Positions 1-5,907 are shown, numbered from the stretch's first letter. The stretch: 5,907 nucleotides of DNA from Bryobacteraceae bacterium (GCA_947456995.1 CANGVB010000261.1:1-5907), one strand, 5' to 3'. The notes: a model not told the origin generated them from the letters alone. A program made the numbers and translations.

Positions 1-1229
1 ATGTTGGTGTCTACCGGAACGCTGACGTTGAAAAAGCCGATCATCATTTCTTCCCAGCTCTGATCGCCCCACTTTACAGCTTTGGTCGCATCCGGGTTGA
101 ACTTGTTGTTGGGTGAGTTGTCAAACCATCCCGTAGCCAGAATCTGCGAGCCCTTCGGAAGCTTGATGGGCTCTTTCAGGCGATAGGTTAACTGCCAATT
201 GAAATCATAGTGAGGTACGTTCAGCAGTTCTTTGACTTCACCGGTGGGCAACTTTACCTGCATGGCAAACGCCTTGCCGCGTACATGCATGTGGGGCACC
301 AGATCCTCAAGAACGGTGTCTTCGTGCAAAGTTGTTTTTGCATCTACGCGATGGTTCTCGGCCCCTGCCGGAATTTCAAAGCGGCTGTTGACGGCCTGCA
401 GGGTGAGTACTCGTTCGGTTGGCTTGTCTTTGGCGAAAATGATTCCCAGCTTGGCCTTGTCGAGGGTTTCCTTGCCGTTTGCCGTCCAGTGCAACTGCAG
501 TACGATGTCGCTACCTGCCTTGATCAGCTTCGCCTGCCCAGGCCGCAATTGGTCTGGAACTGTGCCGGGGGCGTATCCGGTCAGGAATTCACCATAGCCT
601 TCGCCGGAGCCTTTGGTGGGAATGAAGAGCTCGCCTGGCTTGGCGTCCTTGAACCATTTATTGCCCGGTTCGCGGACAAAGGCGATGATGTGGTGATTGA
701 CTGCCCGGCTCATGGGGCGGGTTTCGGCAGCGGTGACCCACATGTCCTGCTTGAAGTTGGTTGGCAGAACAACGTAGTGATAGTCGATTGTGCCGCTGGC
801 GGGAACCTTGAACGCCTCTGGCATCTCGATGACGACATCGGGTTTGCCGATCGTCCAGCCTTCAGCGAAATCCCGCTTCAGAGGCTGGGCATCCTTAGCA
901 TTGCCTTCGCTTGCGCCGGTCGCGGCCCAGTCGACCAGCGTCTTGATGTCGGTTTCGGCGAGAGAGCGATCGTTGAGGAAGTGGCCCACCTTCGGGTCGG
1001 CATTCCAGGGAGGCATCCGGCGCTGGGAAACACTCGACTTGATTGCAGCAGCGAAGGGACGTACTTCCTTGAAATTCAGCAAACTCATGGGCGCGGCTTC
1101 GCCAGGCCGGTGACAGCCGACGCAATTGCGCTCCAAAATGGGCTGTACGTCTTTGTAGAATGTTGGCTTGGGCGCAGCAAATGCGGCCCCCAGACTGAGA
1201 ATGAATGCGCCAGCGCTGCGTAGAGTCAT
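1..1229 (-). CDS. Secreted cytochrome c / PHM-like type II copper monooxygenase-fold protein (3' end outside window)
   Basis: Only the first 409 codons are in the window; the gene continues past the left edge. Residues 1-18 form a Sec signal peptide (R4, hydrophobic core 6-17, likely cleavage after AFA at 16-18), so the protein should act in the periplasm or outside. Residues about 22-105 are a c-type cytochrome domain: heme motif CVGCH at 36-40 and a likely axial methionine M72 in RRMPPW. Residues about 120-409 resemble the two-domain peptidylglycine monooxygenase (PHM) / dopamine beta-hydroxylase fold: NHH (H179, H180), QLHW (H247), HMH (H313, H315) and EEMM (M395 or M396) match in order and rough spacing the ligands of CuH (two His plus His) and CuM (His-x-His plus Met). 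The fold assignment is inference from these motifs; the substrate is unknown. Many relatives carry vague names such as cytochrome c or thiol-disulfide isomerase. An in-frame ATG at 1253 would add eight residues; a TAA lies just upstream of it. Confidence 0.85.
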   Translation of the reverse strand, partial: MTLRSAGAFILSLGAAFAAPKPTFYKDVQPILERNCVGCHRPGEAAPMSLLNFKEVRPFAAAIKSSVSQRRMPPWNADPKVGHFLNDRSLAETDIKTLVDWAATGASEGNAKDAQPLKRDFAEGWTIGKPDVVIEMPEAFKVPASGTIDYHYVVLPTNFKQDMWVTAAETRPMSRAVNHHIIAFVREPGNKWFKDAKPGELFIPTKGSGEGYGEFLTGYAPGTVPDQLRPGQAKLIKAGSDIVLQLHWTANGKETLDKAKLGIIFAKDKPTERVLTLQAVNSRFEIPAGAENHRVDAKTTLHEDTVLEDLVPHMHVRGKAFAMQVKLPTGEVKELLNVPHYDFNWQLTYRLKEPIKLPKGSQILATGWFDNSPNNKFNPDATKAVKWGDQSWEEMMIGFFNVSVPVDTN

Positions 1230-1246
1230 GATGTTTCTGAAATAGG

Positions 1247-1251
1247 CTCCC
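1247..1251 (-). promoter_or_regulatory. Poorly placed Shine-Dalgarno-like GGGAG before the cytochrome/copper gene
   Basis: Read on the minus strand, GGGAG lies 17 bases before the ATG at 1229, which is longer than a usual spacer, and it overlaps the codons just after the alternative in-frame ATG at 1253. The ATG at 1253 has no clear Shine-Dalgarno of its own. The start at 1229 was preferred because it gives a compact signal peptide with a short charged end, but the choice is uncertain. Confidence 0.3.
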
Positions 1252-1299
1252 ATTTCAATTTACGAGAGTTCAGCGCCAAAAGTTTAGTTCAATTTGAGA

Positions 1300-1329
1300 A
1301 ATATAAAAAAGATCAGGAATTTGTTTCAT
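1300..1329 (-). promoter_or_regulatory. Possible sigma-70-type promoter for the cytochrome/copper gene
   Basis: On the minus strand, ATGAAA (1324-1329, four of six matches to TTGACA) is followed after 18 bases by TATATT (1300-1305, five of six matches to TATAAT). The distance to the start codon would give an untranslated leader of roughly 40-65 bases. AT-rich spacers often contain such matches by chance, so this is only a candidate. Confidence 0.3.
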
Positions 1330-1352
1330 ACTTTAACTTTCCTATCCGATCT
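1326..1352 (+). promoter_or_regulatory. Weak sigma-28-like promoter candidate upstream of flgM
   Basis: TCCGATCT at 1345-1352 contains the CCGAT core of the sigma-28 (FliA) -10 consensus GCCGATAA (five of eight matches). The matching upstream position, 1326-1333, reads TCATACTT and agrees only weakly with TAAAGTTT. The leader before the flgM start at 1376 would be about 15-20 bases. Control of flgM by sigma-28 is known in enteric bacteria; here it is only suggested by this partial match. Confidence 0.22.
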
Positions 1353-1375
1353 GTACTTTTGACGAGACTGAAACC

Positions 1376-1708
1376 ATGGCTGCAATCGATCCTAAACTAA
1401 ACACGGCTAACCTCAATCCGGCTTCGACCAGCGGCTCGGCCAGCACCGGGGCAACGGGCAAAACCGCACAACTCGACCCGGTCAAGATCAACAGTTCGAG
1501 CGTTGCCTCAAACCGGGCGGCTGATCGTGGCGACGAAGTGCAGCTTTCTGGTTTGTCCAGTAAAATCAATGAGTTGCAATCTGGAAGCCCTGAGCGGGAA
1601 GCCTATCTTGACGGTCTTCGCCTTCAAGTTGCATCGGGCGAATACCAGGTCAATCCAGCCGAGGTAGCCAGCGGAATCGTCACCGACGCACTTCTTAAAT
1701 CGGAGTAG
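1376..1708 (+). CDS. flgM: Negative regulator of flagellin synthesis FlgM (anti-sigma-28 factor)
   Basis: This 110-residue protein is expected to bind and inhibit the flagellar sigma factor FliA in the cytoplasm until hook completion, when FlgM is exported and late flagellar genes switch on. The C-terminal half carries the family signature: DEVQLS at 53-58, then a conserved segment from SPERE (71-75) through LRLQVASGEYQVNP (81-94) to EVASGIVTDAL (96-106), which corresponds to the sigma-binding helices. Residues about 10-45 are rich in Ser, Thr, Ala and Gly with no clear structure, as expected for the disordered, exportable N-terminal part. Length is close to that of other FlgM proteins. Only a weak purine stretch (GACGAG, 1361-1366) precedes the ATG. 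It is the first gene of the plus-strand run, and the next gene starts five bases after its TAG stop. Confidence 0.93.
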   Translation: MAAIDPKLNTANLNPASTSGSASTGATGKTAQLDPVKINSSSVASNRAADRGDEVQLSGLSSKINELQSGSPEREAYLDGLRLQVASGEYQVNPAEVASGIVTDALLKSE

Positions 1709-1713
1709 TTCCC

Positions 1714-2148
1714 ATGCAGGATCAAAGCCTCAGCACCACCGGTCTCAGCACCACTGACCTCAGCACCACTGACCTCAGCACCACTGACCTCAGCACCACC
1801 AAACTGGCCCAGAACATTAAGGCCGGCCTCACCGACATTCGTCAGCTTCTTTTACACGCACCGTCATCGCTCTCAATGGAGTCAACAGGCCCGGCACTAG
1901 AACAAATGGCAGGTGATCTACTTGCATTAAACGCCGCGCTGACTCCACCGACGCCTGATTCGCTCCAAGAAATCCAGCGGCTCTCCAATTCTGTACAGGC
2001 CTTGTACCGGCAAGCTTCCACTTTTTATAGTGGCCTTGCAGCGGAATCGATCAAGAATGGTACCTGGGATGCTGCGTCTTACTCGCCAGAAGGAGACTGG
2101 TCTAAGCCAGCTTTCCGTTCGGCTGCCAGATTCCAGGTGGAGGGCTAG
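1714..2148 (+). CDS. flgN: FlgN-like flagellar export chaperone (assigned mainly by position)
   Basis: The 144-residue product sits between flgM and flgK, the usual place of flgN, whose product is a cytoplasmic chaperone that binds the C-terminal ends of FlgK and FlgL and delivers them to the flagellar type III export apparatus. Sequence support is moderate: after residue 31 it reads as a mainly helical small protein without signal peptide or membrane segment, with a heptad-like leucine pattern at about 47-60 and 67-86, and a tail containing a Y-x-P-x-G element (YSPEG) seen in many FlgN-like proteins. Residues 6-30 are five copies of LSTT plus one variable residue, unusual for the family and encoded by a 15-bp tandem repeat. 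The start is supported by GGAG at 1702-1705, eight bases before the ATG. FlgN proteins diverge strongly, so the name rests largely on gene order. Confidence 0.65.
   Translation: MQDQSLSTTGLSTTDLSTTDLSTTDLSTTKLAQNIKAGLTDIRQLLLHAPSSLSMESTGPALEQMAGDLLALNAALTPPTPDSLQEIQRLSNSVQALYRQASTFYSGLAAESIKNGTWDAASYSPEGDWSKPAFRSAARFQVEG
1729..1803 (+). repeat. 15-bp tandem repeat, five in-frame copies at the start of the flgN-like gene
   Basis: The unit CTCAGCACCACTGAC occurs three times without change (1744-1758, 1759-1773, 1774-1788). It is flanked by two variant copies, one ending CCGGT (1729-1743) and one ending CCAAA (1789-1803). Each copy encodes Leu-Ser-Thr-Thr plus Gly, Asp or Lys. Because the unit is five codons long, gain or loss of copies changes protein length without shifting the frame. 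Exact identity of the middle copies suggests recent expansion by slippage or unequal recombination. Confidence 0.95.
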
Positions 2149-2153
2149 CCCTA

Positions 2154-3515
2154 ATGGGAAACCTCTTCGGTTCGCTCATTGCTGCCGGGGGTGCCATGCG
2201 GGCCTTTGAGAAAGGTCTATCCACCACACAAAACAATGTGGTGAATGCCAATACTCCTGGCTATGCCAAGCAGCGGCAAGTTTTCGAAGCCAATCGCTTT
2301 GAGCCCGAGCGCAACATCATCGGTGGGGTTGCCGCACGTGGTCTCTACAATTACCGCGATGCCTTCTCAGAGCGCAATGTCCAACGACGCACCTCGCAAG
2401 CTGGGCTTGAGGAGCAGCTCAAAAACAGTCTCACCTCCCTCGAACCTTTGTTTCCGGTTACAGAAGGAGCTGGCGTTCCCGGGGCGATCAACAAGTTTTT
2501 CAGTGCGTTCTCACAGCTCACGGTTTCGCCAAACGATTCCGCCAGTCGACAGGTAGCTTTGGATCGGGCCTCAGATCTGGCATTCAACTTCCGTCGCACC
2601 TCAAACCTGCTGCTTGAGGAGCGTGGCAATACACAGGTTTCGGTGCAGTCGAGCATTTCCCGGGTGAATGAAATCGCCGGGCGAATCCGCGATATCAACG
2701 CGACCCGTCGTGGCGATTCTGCTGCTTCGGCTGATCCCGGTAGCGATTCGAAACTCTTTGCTGCACTCGAAGAATTGGCAGAATATGTTGACTTCACCGC
2801 CATCCAGGCACCCGACGCAGGAGTGAGCATCTATCTCGGTGGGCAATCCCTATTGGTAATCGGAGACCGGCAATACCCGATTTCAACCGACGTTCTGGAC
2901 GACAAGGCTCGCATTCTCGATTCGGATGGAATTGAAATCACAGGTGATATCAATAGCGGGAAGTTAATTGGCCTGGTCGACGTCTATAACAACAAGATTC
3001 CCACTTATCTGAACGATCTCAATAGCCTGGCTGGCGCTTTTGCCGATACCGTCAACTCTACCCTTTCCCAAGGCGTAGATCAGAACGGCAATCCCCCGCT
3101 GCAGGATCTCTTCGCCTACGATTCCAATCTGGGCTCTGCCTTCACCATCACGGTGAATGACATAAGCCCGGAACAACTTGCGCTATCGGCTCCAGGGCAG
3201 GCCGGAGGGAACTCCAATGCAATCAACATTACAGCTCTTGCCCGGGAGCCTGCCGTCAATAACCAGACCTTCAACCAGTTCTATGGCATCGCCGCTGGTC
3301 GCGTAGGCCGAGATCTTGCCGGGGCCAGAGCCGCAGCTGGCGTTCAAACCGATCTTCTTACCCAGGCCAAAGAGCTCCGCGCTGACCTACAGGATGTATC
3401 GCTGGATGAAGAGGCGGGCCAGTTGATTCAATATCAGCGCGCTTATCAGGCCACAGCTCAGCTCTTTAAGACCATCAACGAGATGACCGATACGATCATC
3501 AATGCTCTGCGCTGA
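2154..3515 (+). CDS. flgK: Flagellar hook-associated protein 1, FlgK
   Basis: FlgK (HAP1) forms the first junction ring between hook and filament and is exported by the flagellar type III system without a cleaved signal. The 453-residue product has both conserved ends that pack as the D0/D1 coiled coil: N-terminal NNVVNANTPGYAKQR at 27-41 (the rod/hook/HAP family ANTPGY motif) and C-terminal LDEEAGQLIQYQRAYQATAQ starting near 417, ending in TINEMTDTIINALR. A coiled-coil segment with SSISRVNEIAGRIRDIN lies near 165-185. Salmonella FlgK is about 550 residues, so this one is compact, with a reduced variable middle. GGAGG at 2139-2143 lies 10 bases before the ATG, inside the end of the flgN-like gene, and supports the start. 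The gap from the previous stop is five bases; flgL follows 20 bases downstream. Confidence 0.95.
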   Translation: MGNLFGSLIAAGGAMRAFEKGLSTTQNNVVNANTPGYAKQRQVFEANRFEPERNIIGGVAARGLYNYRDAFSERNVQRRTSQAGLEEQLKNSLTSLEPLFPVTEGAGVPGAINKFFSAFSQLTVSPNDSASRQVALDRASDLAFNFRRTSNLLLEERGNTQVSVQSSISRVNEIAGRIRDINATRRGDSAASADPGSDSKLFAALEELAEYVDFTAIQAPDAGVSIYLGGQSLLVIGDRQYPISTDVLDDKARILDSDGIEITGDINSGKLIGLVDVYNNKIPTYLNDLNSLAGAFADTVNSTLSQGVDQNGNPPLQDLFAYDSNLGSAFTITVNDISPEQLALSAPGQAGGNSNAINITALAREPAVNNQTFNQFYGIAAGRVGRDLAGARAAAGVQTDLLTQAKELRADLQDVSLDEEAGQLIQYQRAYQATAQLFKTINEMTDTIINALR

Positions 3516-3535
3516 TCGAAAGGATTATCCAAGCC

Positions 3536-4453
3536 ATGATTAATTCACTATCTGCATCTGAAGCCACTTTTCTTCGCAATATCGAAAAGATTCAGGCTCG
3601 CGGCGAGCGTGCTCAACTCGAAGTCACCAGTGGTAAGCGCATTTTCAGTGCTTCAGACGAACCTGATGGTGTGAGCGCTCTTTTGACAACGCGGTCAGAA
3701 ATCGAAGCCAACGATCAGCTCACCAACAATCTTGGCCGTACCAAGGCTGAAGTCGACGCAGCAGAAAACGGGCTCCAGCAGGCAATCAAGGTACTCGAGC
3801 GTGCTCGTACTCTGGCTGCGCAAGGCAAAAATGGCTTTAATGTCGAGTCCACCTGGACTGCTCTTTCGCTGGAGGCAGGCGATCTCACCCAGCAACTGCT
3901 AAATGTTTCAAACCTCGCCATTGAGGGCCGTTACATCTTTGCTGGCAATAGCGATGCCAATCAACCCTTCGACTACGATCCAGGCCTTGAGGCGGTGACT
4001 TCCTACGCTGGAAGTGCGGCCACACGTCAGAGTCTCTTCCCGGGTGGCAACCCCTTCAATGTCGCAAAGTCGGGAGATGTGATTTTCGACAATGCCGGTG
4101 TGGATTTGAACGGCATCTCAAAAAGTGCATTTGCTGCGCTCAAATCACTGAAAGACTCGCTCACGGCAAAAGACGAAGATGGTTTGCGCCTGGCGCTTCA
4201 AGCGATTGAAACCAGTGCCAAGCATATTTCTGGAGAGCTCAGCTTTTACGGCGCAACTCAGCGCCGCGTTATCGAAGCAACCTCGGCGGCACAGTCTACT
4301 TCTCTCCGTCTGAGCAGTCAACTCACCCGTCTCGAAGACTCAGACCTCACGCAAGCAATCCTTGAATCCCAGCAGGCACAATTTCAATTGCAGGCTGCCT
4401 TCCAGATGCGCGGCCAGCGTCCGCGCCAAACTCTCTTCGACTACCTGGGCTAA
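3536..4453 (+). CDS. flgL: Flagellar hook-associated protein 3, FlgL
   Basis: FlgL (HAP3) forms the second junction layer, onto which flagellin assembles. It belongs to the flagellin/FlgL family and is exported through the flagellar channel. The 305-residue length fits the family. The N-terminal helical part contains LEVTSGKRIFSASDEPDG at about 28-45, the FlgL/flagellin signature (compare S-G-x-R-I-x-x-x-x-D-x-P). Next comes the FlgL-typical GRYIFAGNSDANQPF near 131-145. The C-terminal part, from LTRLEDSDLTQAI to TLFDYLG at the end, is the expected D0 helix. GAAAGGA at 3518-3524 gives a Shine-Dalgarno 11 bases before the ATG. It directly follows flgK. Its stop codon is in the same reading frame as the next gene, which begins 21 bases later with no hairpin between them. 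Confidence 0.95.
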   Translation: MINSLSASEATFLRNIEKIQARGERAQLEVTSGKRIFSASDEPDGVSALLTTRSEIEANDQLTNNLGRTKAEVDAAENGLQQAIKVLERARTLAAQGKNGFNVESTWTALSLEAGDLTQQLLNVSNLAIEGRYIFAGNSDANQPFDYDPGLEAVTSYAGSAATRQSLFPGGNPFNVAKSGDVIFDNAGVDLNGISKSAFAALKSLKDSLTAKDEDGLRLALQAIETSAKHISGELSFYGATQRRVIEATSAAQSTSLRLSSQLTRLEDSDLTQAILESQQAQFQLQAAFQMRGQRPRQTLFDYLG

Positions 4454-4474
4454 TCCCCCATTACAATCGAAGTC

Positions 4475-5149
4475 ATGAGAGCTTCGATTCTTTTGCTTTT
4501 GGCATCTATTCTGGCTGTTGCCGCCAACAAGAACGCCGAACGGTTAACCGAAGCTACCGCCGTTCTCATCGAAGTAATGGCCAGCCCAGACAAGGCCATC
4601 CCGAAAGAACTCCTCGGCAAAGCCCATTGCATTGCTGTGGTGCCTGGCTTCAAAAAAGGTGCCTTTATCGTCGGCGCCAGCTATGGCAAGGGCTATTTGA
4701 GTTGTCGTCAAGCCGGCAAAGCGGGATGGAGTGCTCCAGCAACCATCCGGGTCGAGAGCGGAAGCGTGGGGCTACAGATTGGCGGCACCGAAACCGATCT
4801 GGTCATGTTGGTGATGAACAAGCGTGGGGCCGACTCGTTGATGCAGAGCAAATTCACCATTGGCGGTTCGGTCCAGGCTGCAGCGGGCCCGGTGGGCCGA
4901 AGCTCTACAGCAGAAACTGACGCTGCCATGCGGGCCGAGATTTTGTCCTATTCCCGTGCACGCGGCCTCTTCGCAGGTGTTGCACTACAGGGCGCAACTC
5001 TTCGTGCCGACCTCGATTCCAACAAGGCCATGTACAAGAGCCCGCTTACTACTGTTGAGATTGTTCGTGAGCGCAAAGCAAGAGCCACGGCCACCGGTCA
5101 GAAATTCATATCCACGATTACCCGTTACTCCCCAAAGGAGTTGAAGTAA
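4475..5149 (+). CDS. Secreted SYLF (Ysc84-type) domain protein
   Basis: The 224-residue product has a short Sec signal peptide (MR then a Leu/Ile-rich core, likely cleavage after AVA at 14-16), so it should act outside the cytoplasm. The rest matches the SYLF/Ysc84 (DUF500) family: GKAHCIAVVPGFKKGAFIVG (48-67), a GKGYLSCR strand (71-78), GWSAPA (84-89), GSVGLQIGGTETDLVMLVMN (96-115), SKFTIGGSVQAAAGPVGR (125-142), and SYSRARGLFAGVALQGATLR (158-177). Eukaryotic SYLF proteins bind phosphoinositides or actin; the bacterial proteins are described as lipid-binding, but their job is poorly known. No strong Shine-Dalgarno is seen before the ATG, so translation may rely on reinitiation after flgL. Its place after flgL suggests cotranscription with flagellar genes but does not prove a flagellar role. 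Confidence 0.9.
   Translation: MRASILLLLASILAVAANKNAERLTEATAVLIEVMASPDKAIPKELLGKAHCIAVVPGFKKGAFIVGASYGKGYLSCRQAGKAGWSAPATIRVESGSVGLQIGGTETDLVMLVMNKRGADSLMQSKFTIGGSVQAAAGPVGRSSTAETDAAMRAEILSYSRARGLFAGVALQGATLRADLDSNKAMYKSPLTTVEIVRERKARATATGQKFISTITRYSPKELK
5135..5140 (+). promoter_or_regulatory. Shine-Dalgarno for the last gene, inside the SYLF gene
   Basis: AAGGAG lies 13 bases before the ATG at 5154, within the final codons of the SYLF gene. The site is strong but the spacing is on the long side. It supports both the chosen start and translational coupling of the two genes. Confidence 0.6.
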
Positions 5150-5153
5150 TCCG

Positions 5154-5907
5154 ATGCGATTCCCAATTCTGGCTTTGCTGGCAAGTGTGCTGACGGCTGC
5201 AACGCAGCCTGCTGATCTTGTGCCTGCCCGCTGGCCTAGCGACAACCCGGCATCTCTCAATATCCTCAACGGCTCTCCGATCAACTGTCTGCTGCTTCCG
5301 GAGGCAAACTGGTCCAATACTTTTCTTGCCGCAGCCCACGCGAAGAACATGACTGTTCTTGCTTTGGTTCAACCCGGAAGCCCCGCACTTCCGCGCGTGA
5401 AGCGAGGTCTAGATCTTGGCCTGGATGGGGCCGTTCTCGAGGGCGATTTCCCTGAAGCGGAGGCCAAGTCTATCCGCAGCAGTCTGACTGCATCCGGCAA
5501 GTTTTCCGTAGAGCTTGGTTTGCGCGGCCGGATTCCTCTCGATGCCAATGCTCCCTCTATCATTGGAACTTTCCAGGGAGTCTGGGCCGGTATCAATCCA
5601 CATGATGACGGCGCGGCTCATGCCGCACCATCCGGTGCACCCTGGATCGATACTAATGCGGGCTTTCTGCGTTTTGTCCGCGCCTCTACGGATCGTCCAT
5701 TCTGGCTCAGCGCTACTCCTCCCCGCGATTCCGTTGTCAATCTATTTCGCTACCTGCAGATGATCTCAGACCCTGCAATGGTTGGTGGGCGTTGGATTAT
5801 CAGCCTGGAGCCGGCCTTCTTCGCCAAGTTGCTGGCGGGTGATGCCAAGGCGCAAAAGGACATGAATCGAATCAATCAGGTGCTCCTCTTCTTCGAAAAA
5901 AACAGGA
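5154..5907 (+). CDS. Secreted protein of unknown function (3' end outside window)
   Basis: An open frame of 251 codons runs off the right edge without a stop, four bases after the SYLF gene. Residues 1-16 form a short Sec signal peptide (MR, then a hydrophobic core ending LTAA), so the product is probably periplasmic or secreted. I do not recognise the family. Short beta-strand-like stretches alternate with helix-like ones: NCLLLPE (44-50), MTVLALVQ (66-73), DGAVLEGDF (91-99), FSVELGLRG (117-125), VWAGINPHDDG (143-153), PFWLSAT (182-188) and WIISLEP (214-220). This pattern, with acidic or polar residues at several strand ends (E50, E96, D98), could be a TIM-barrel hydrolase-like fold, but no catalytic motif is certain. 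One cysteine (C45) remains after the signal peptide. The tight spacing and similar signal peptide suggest it is expressed with the SYLF protein. Confidence 0.75.
   Translation, partial: MRFPILALLASVLTAATQPADLVPARWPSDNPASLNILNGSPINCLLLPEANWSNTFLAAAHAKNMTVLALVQPGSPALPRVKRGLDLGLDGAVLEGDFPEAEAKSIRSSLTASGKFSVELGLRGRIPLDANAPSIIGTFQGVWAGINPHDDGAAHAAPSGAPWIDTNAGFLRFVRASTDRPFWLSATPPRDSVVNLFRYLQMISDPAMVGGRWIISLEPAFFAKLLAGDAKAQKDMNRINQVLLFFEKNR

Larger units (their letters stand above)
1254..1375. promoter_or_regulatory. Divergent intergenic region between the cytochrome/copper gene and flgM
   Basis: This is the only sizeable non-coding stretch in the window. It separates two divergent genes, so it must hold the promoter of the minus-strand gene and most likely the promoter of the flagellar run. 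It is clearly richer in A and T than the flanking coding DNA, with a run of A at about 1305-1310. No strong inverted repeat, terminator or small ORF was seen in it. Confidence 0.6.

Noticed and set aside
210..1223. Long open frame of 337 codons on the plus strand
   Set aside because: It lies wholly antisense to the cytochrome/copper gene, which has a signal peptide, a heme motif and PHM-like motifs. The plus-strand product shows no domain or plausible start signal, so it is a shadow of the opposite gene's codon bias.
1729..1803. Tandem repeat considered as a CRISPR or a phase-variation switch
   Set aside because: There are no spacers between copies, so it is not CRISPR. The unit is a multiple of three, so copy change cannot turn the gene on or off by frameshift.
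2351..2830. Open frame of 159 codons on the minus strand
   Set aside because: It is antisense to the well-supported flgK, is rich in Ser, Arg and Ala as typical of shadow frames, and has no recognisable domain.
4454..4474. Terminator between flgL and the SYLF gene
   Set aside because: The 21-base gap has no inverted repeat or T-run.
4985..5372. Overlapping minus-strand open frames across the SYLF/unknown gene junction
   Set aside because: They run antisense to two genes with clear signal peptides and a tight junction. No ribosome site or protein family supports them.
5515..5763. Plus-strand open frame of 82 codons inside the last gene
   Set aside because: It is out of frame within the longer secreted-protein frame, which starts with a Shine-Dalgarno and signal peptide and stays open to the edge.

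Overview
The window looks like a chromosomal piece of a flagellated member of the Acidobacteriota, probably the Solibacteres/Bryobacterales side. I infer this from protein style only: a secreted c-type cytochrome joined to a PHM-like copper monooxygenase fold (a family I recall as abundant there), a secreted Ysc84/SYLF protein, and moderately GC-rich coding DNA with AT-rich spacers. No rRNA or other marker is present, so the assignment is tentative.

Layout. Positions 1-1229 on the minus strand hold the 5' part of a secreted cytochrome c/copper monooxygenase-like gene whose 3' end lies beyond the left edge. A short AT-rich divergent spacer (1254-1375) follows. From 1376 onward everything is on the plus strand and tightly packed: flgM (anti-sigma-28), a flgN-like chaperone gene with an in-frame 15-bp tandem repeat, flgK and flgL (the two hook-filament junction proteins), a secreted SYLF-domain protein, and a secreted protein of unknown function cut by the right edge. 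Gaps between the plus-strand genes are 4-21 bases and I see no terminator hairpin, so they may form one transcription unit.

How they work together. FlgM holds sigma-28 (FliA) inactive until the hook is finished and FlgM is exported. The FlgN-like protein is expected to chaperone FlgK and FlgL to the flagellar export apparatus. FlgK and FlgL then build the two junction zones between hook and filament. The two downstream genes have Sec-type signal peptides and no recognised flagellar role; they occupy the place where fliW and csrA often follow flgL in other bacteria. The divergent cytochrome/copper gene is probably functionally unrelated.

No RNA genes, CRISPR arrays, insertion sequences or attachment sites are visible. 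The most notable points are the cytochrome c-PHM fusion with a full set of candidate copper ligands, the 15-bp repeat at the start of the flgN-like gene, and the secreted pair attached to the flagellar operon.
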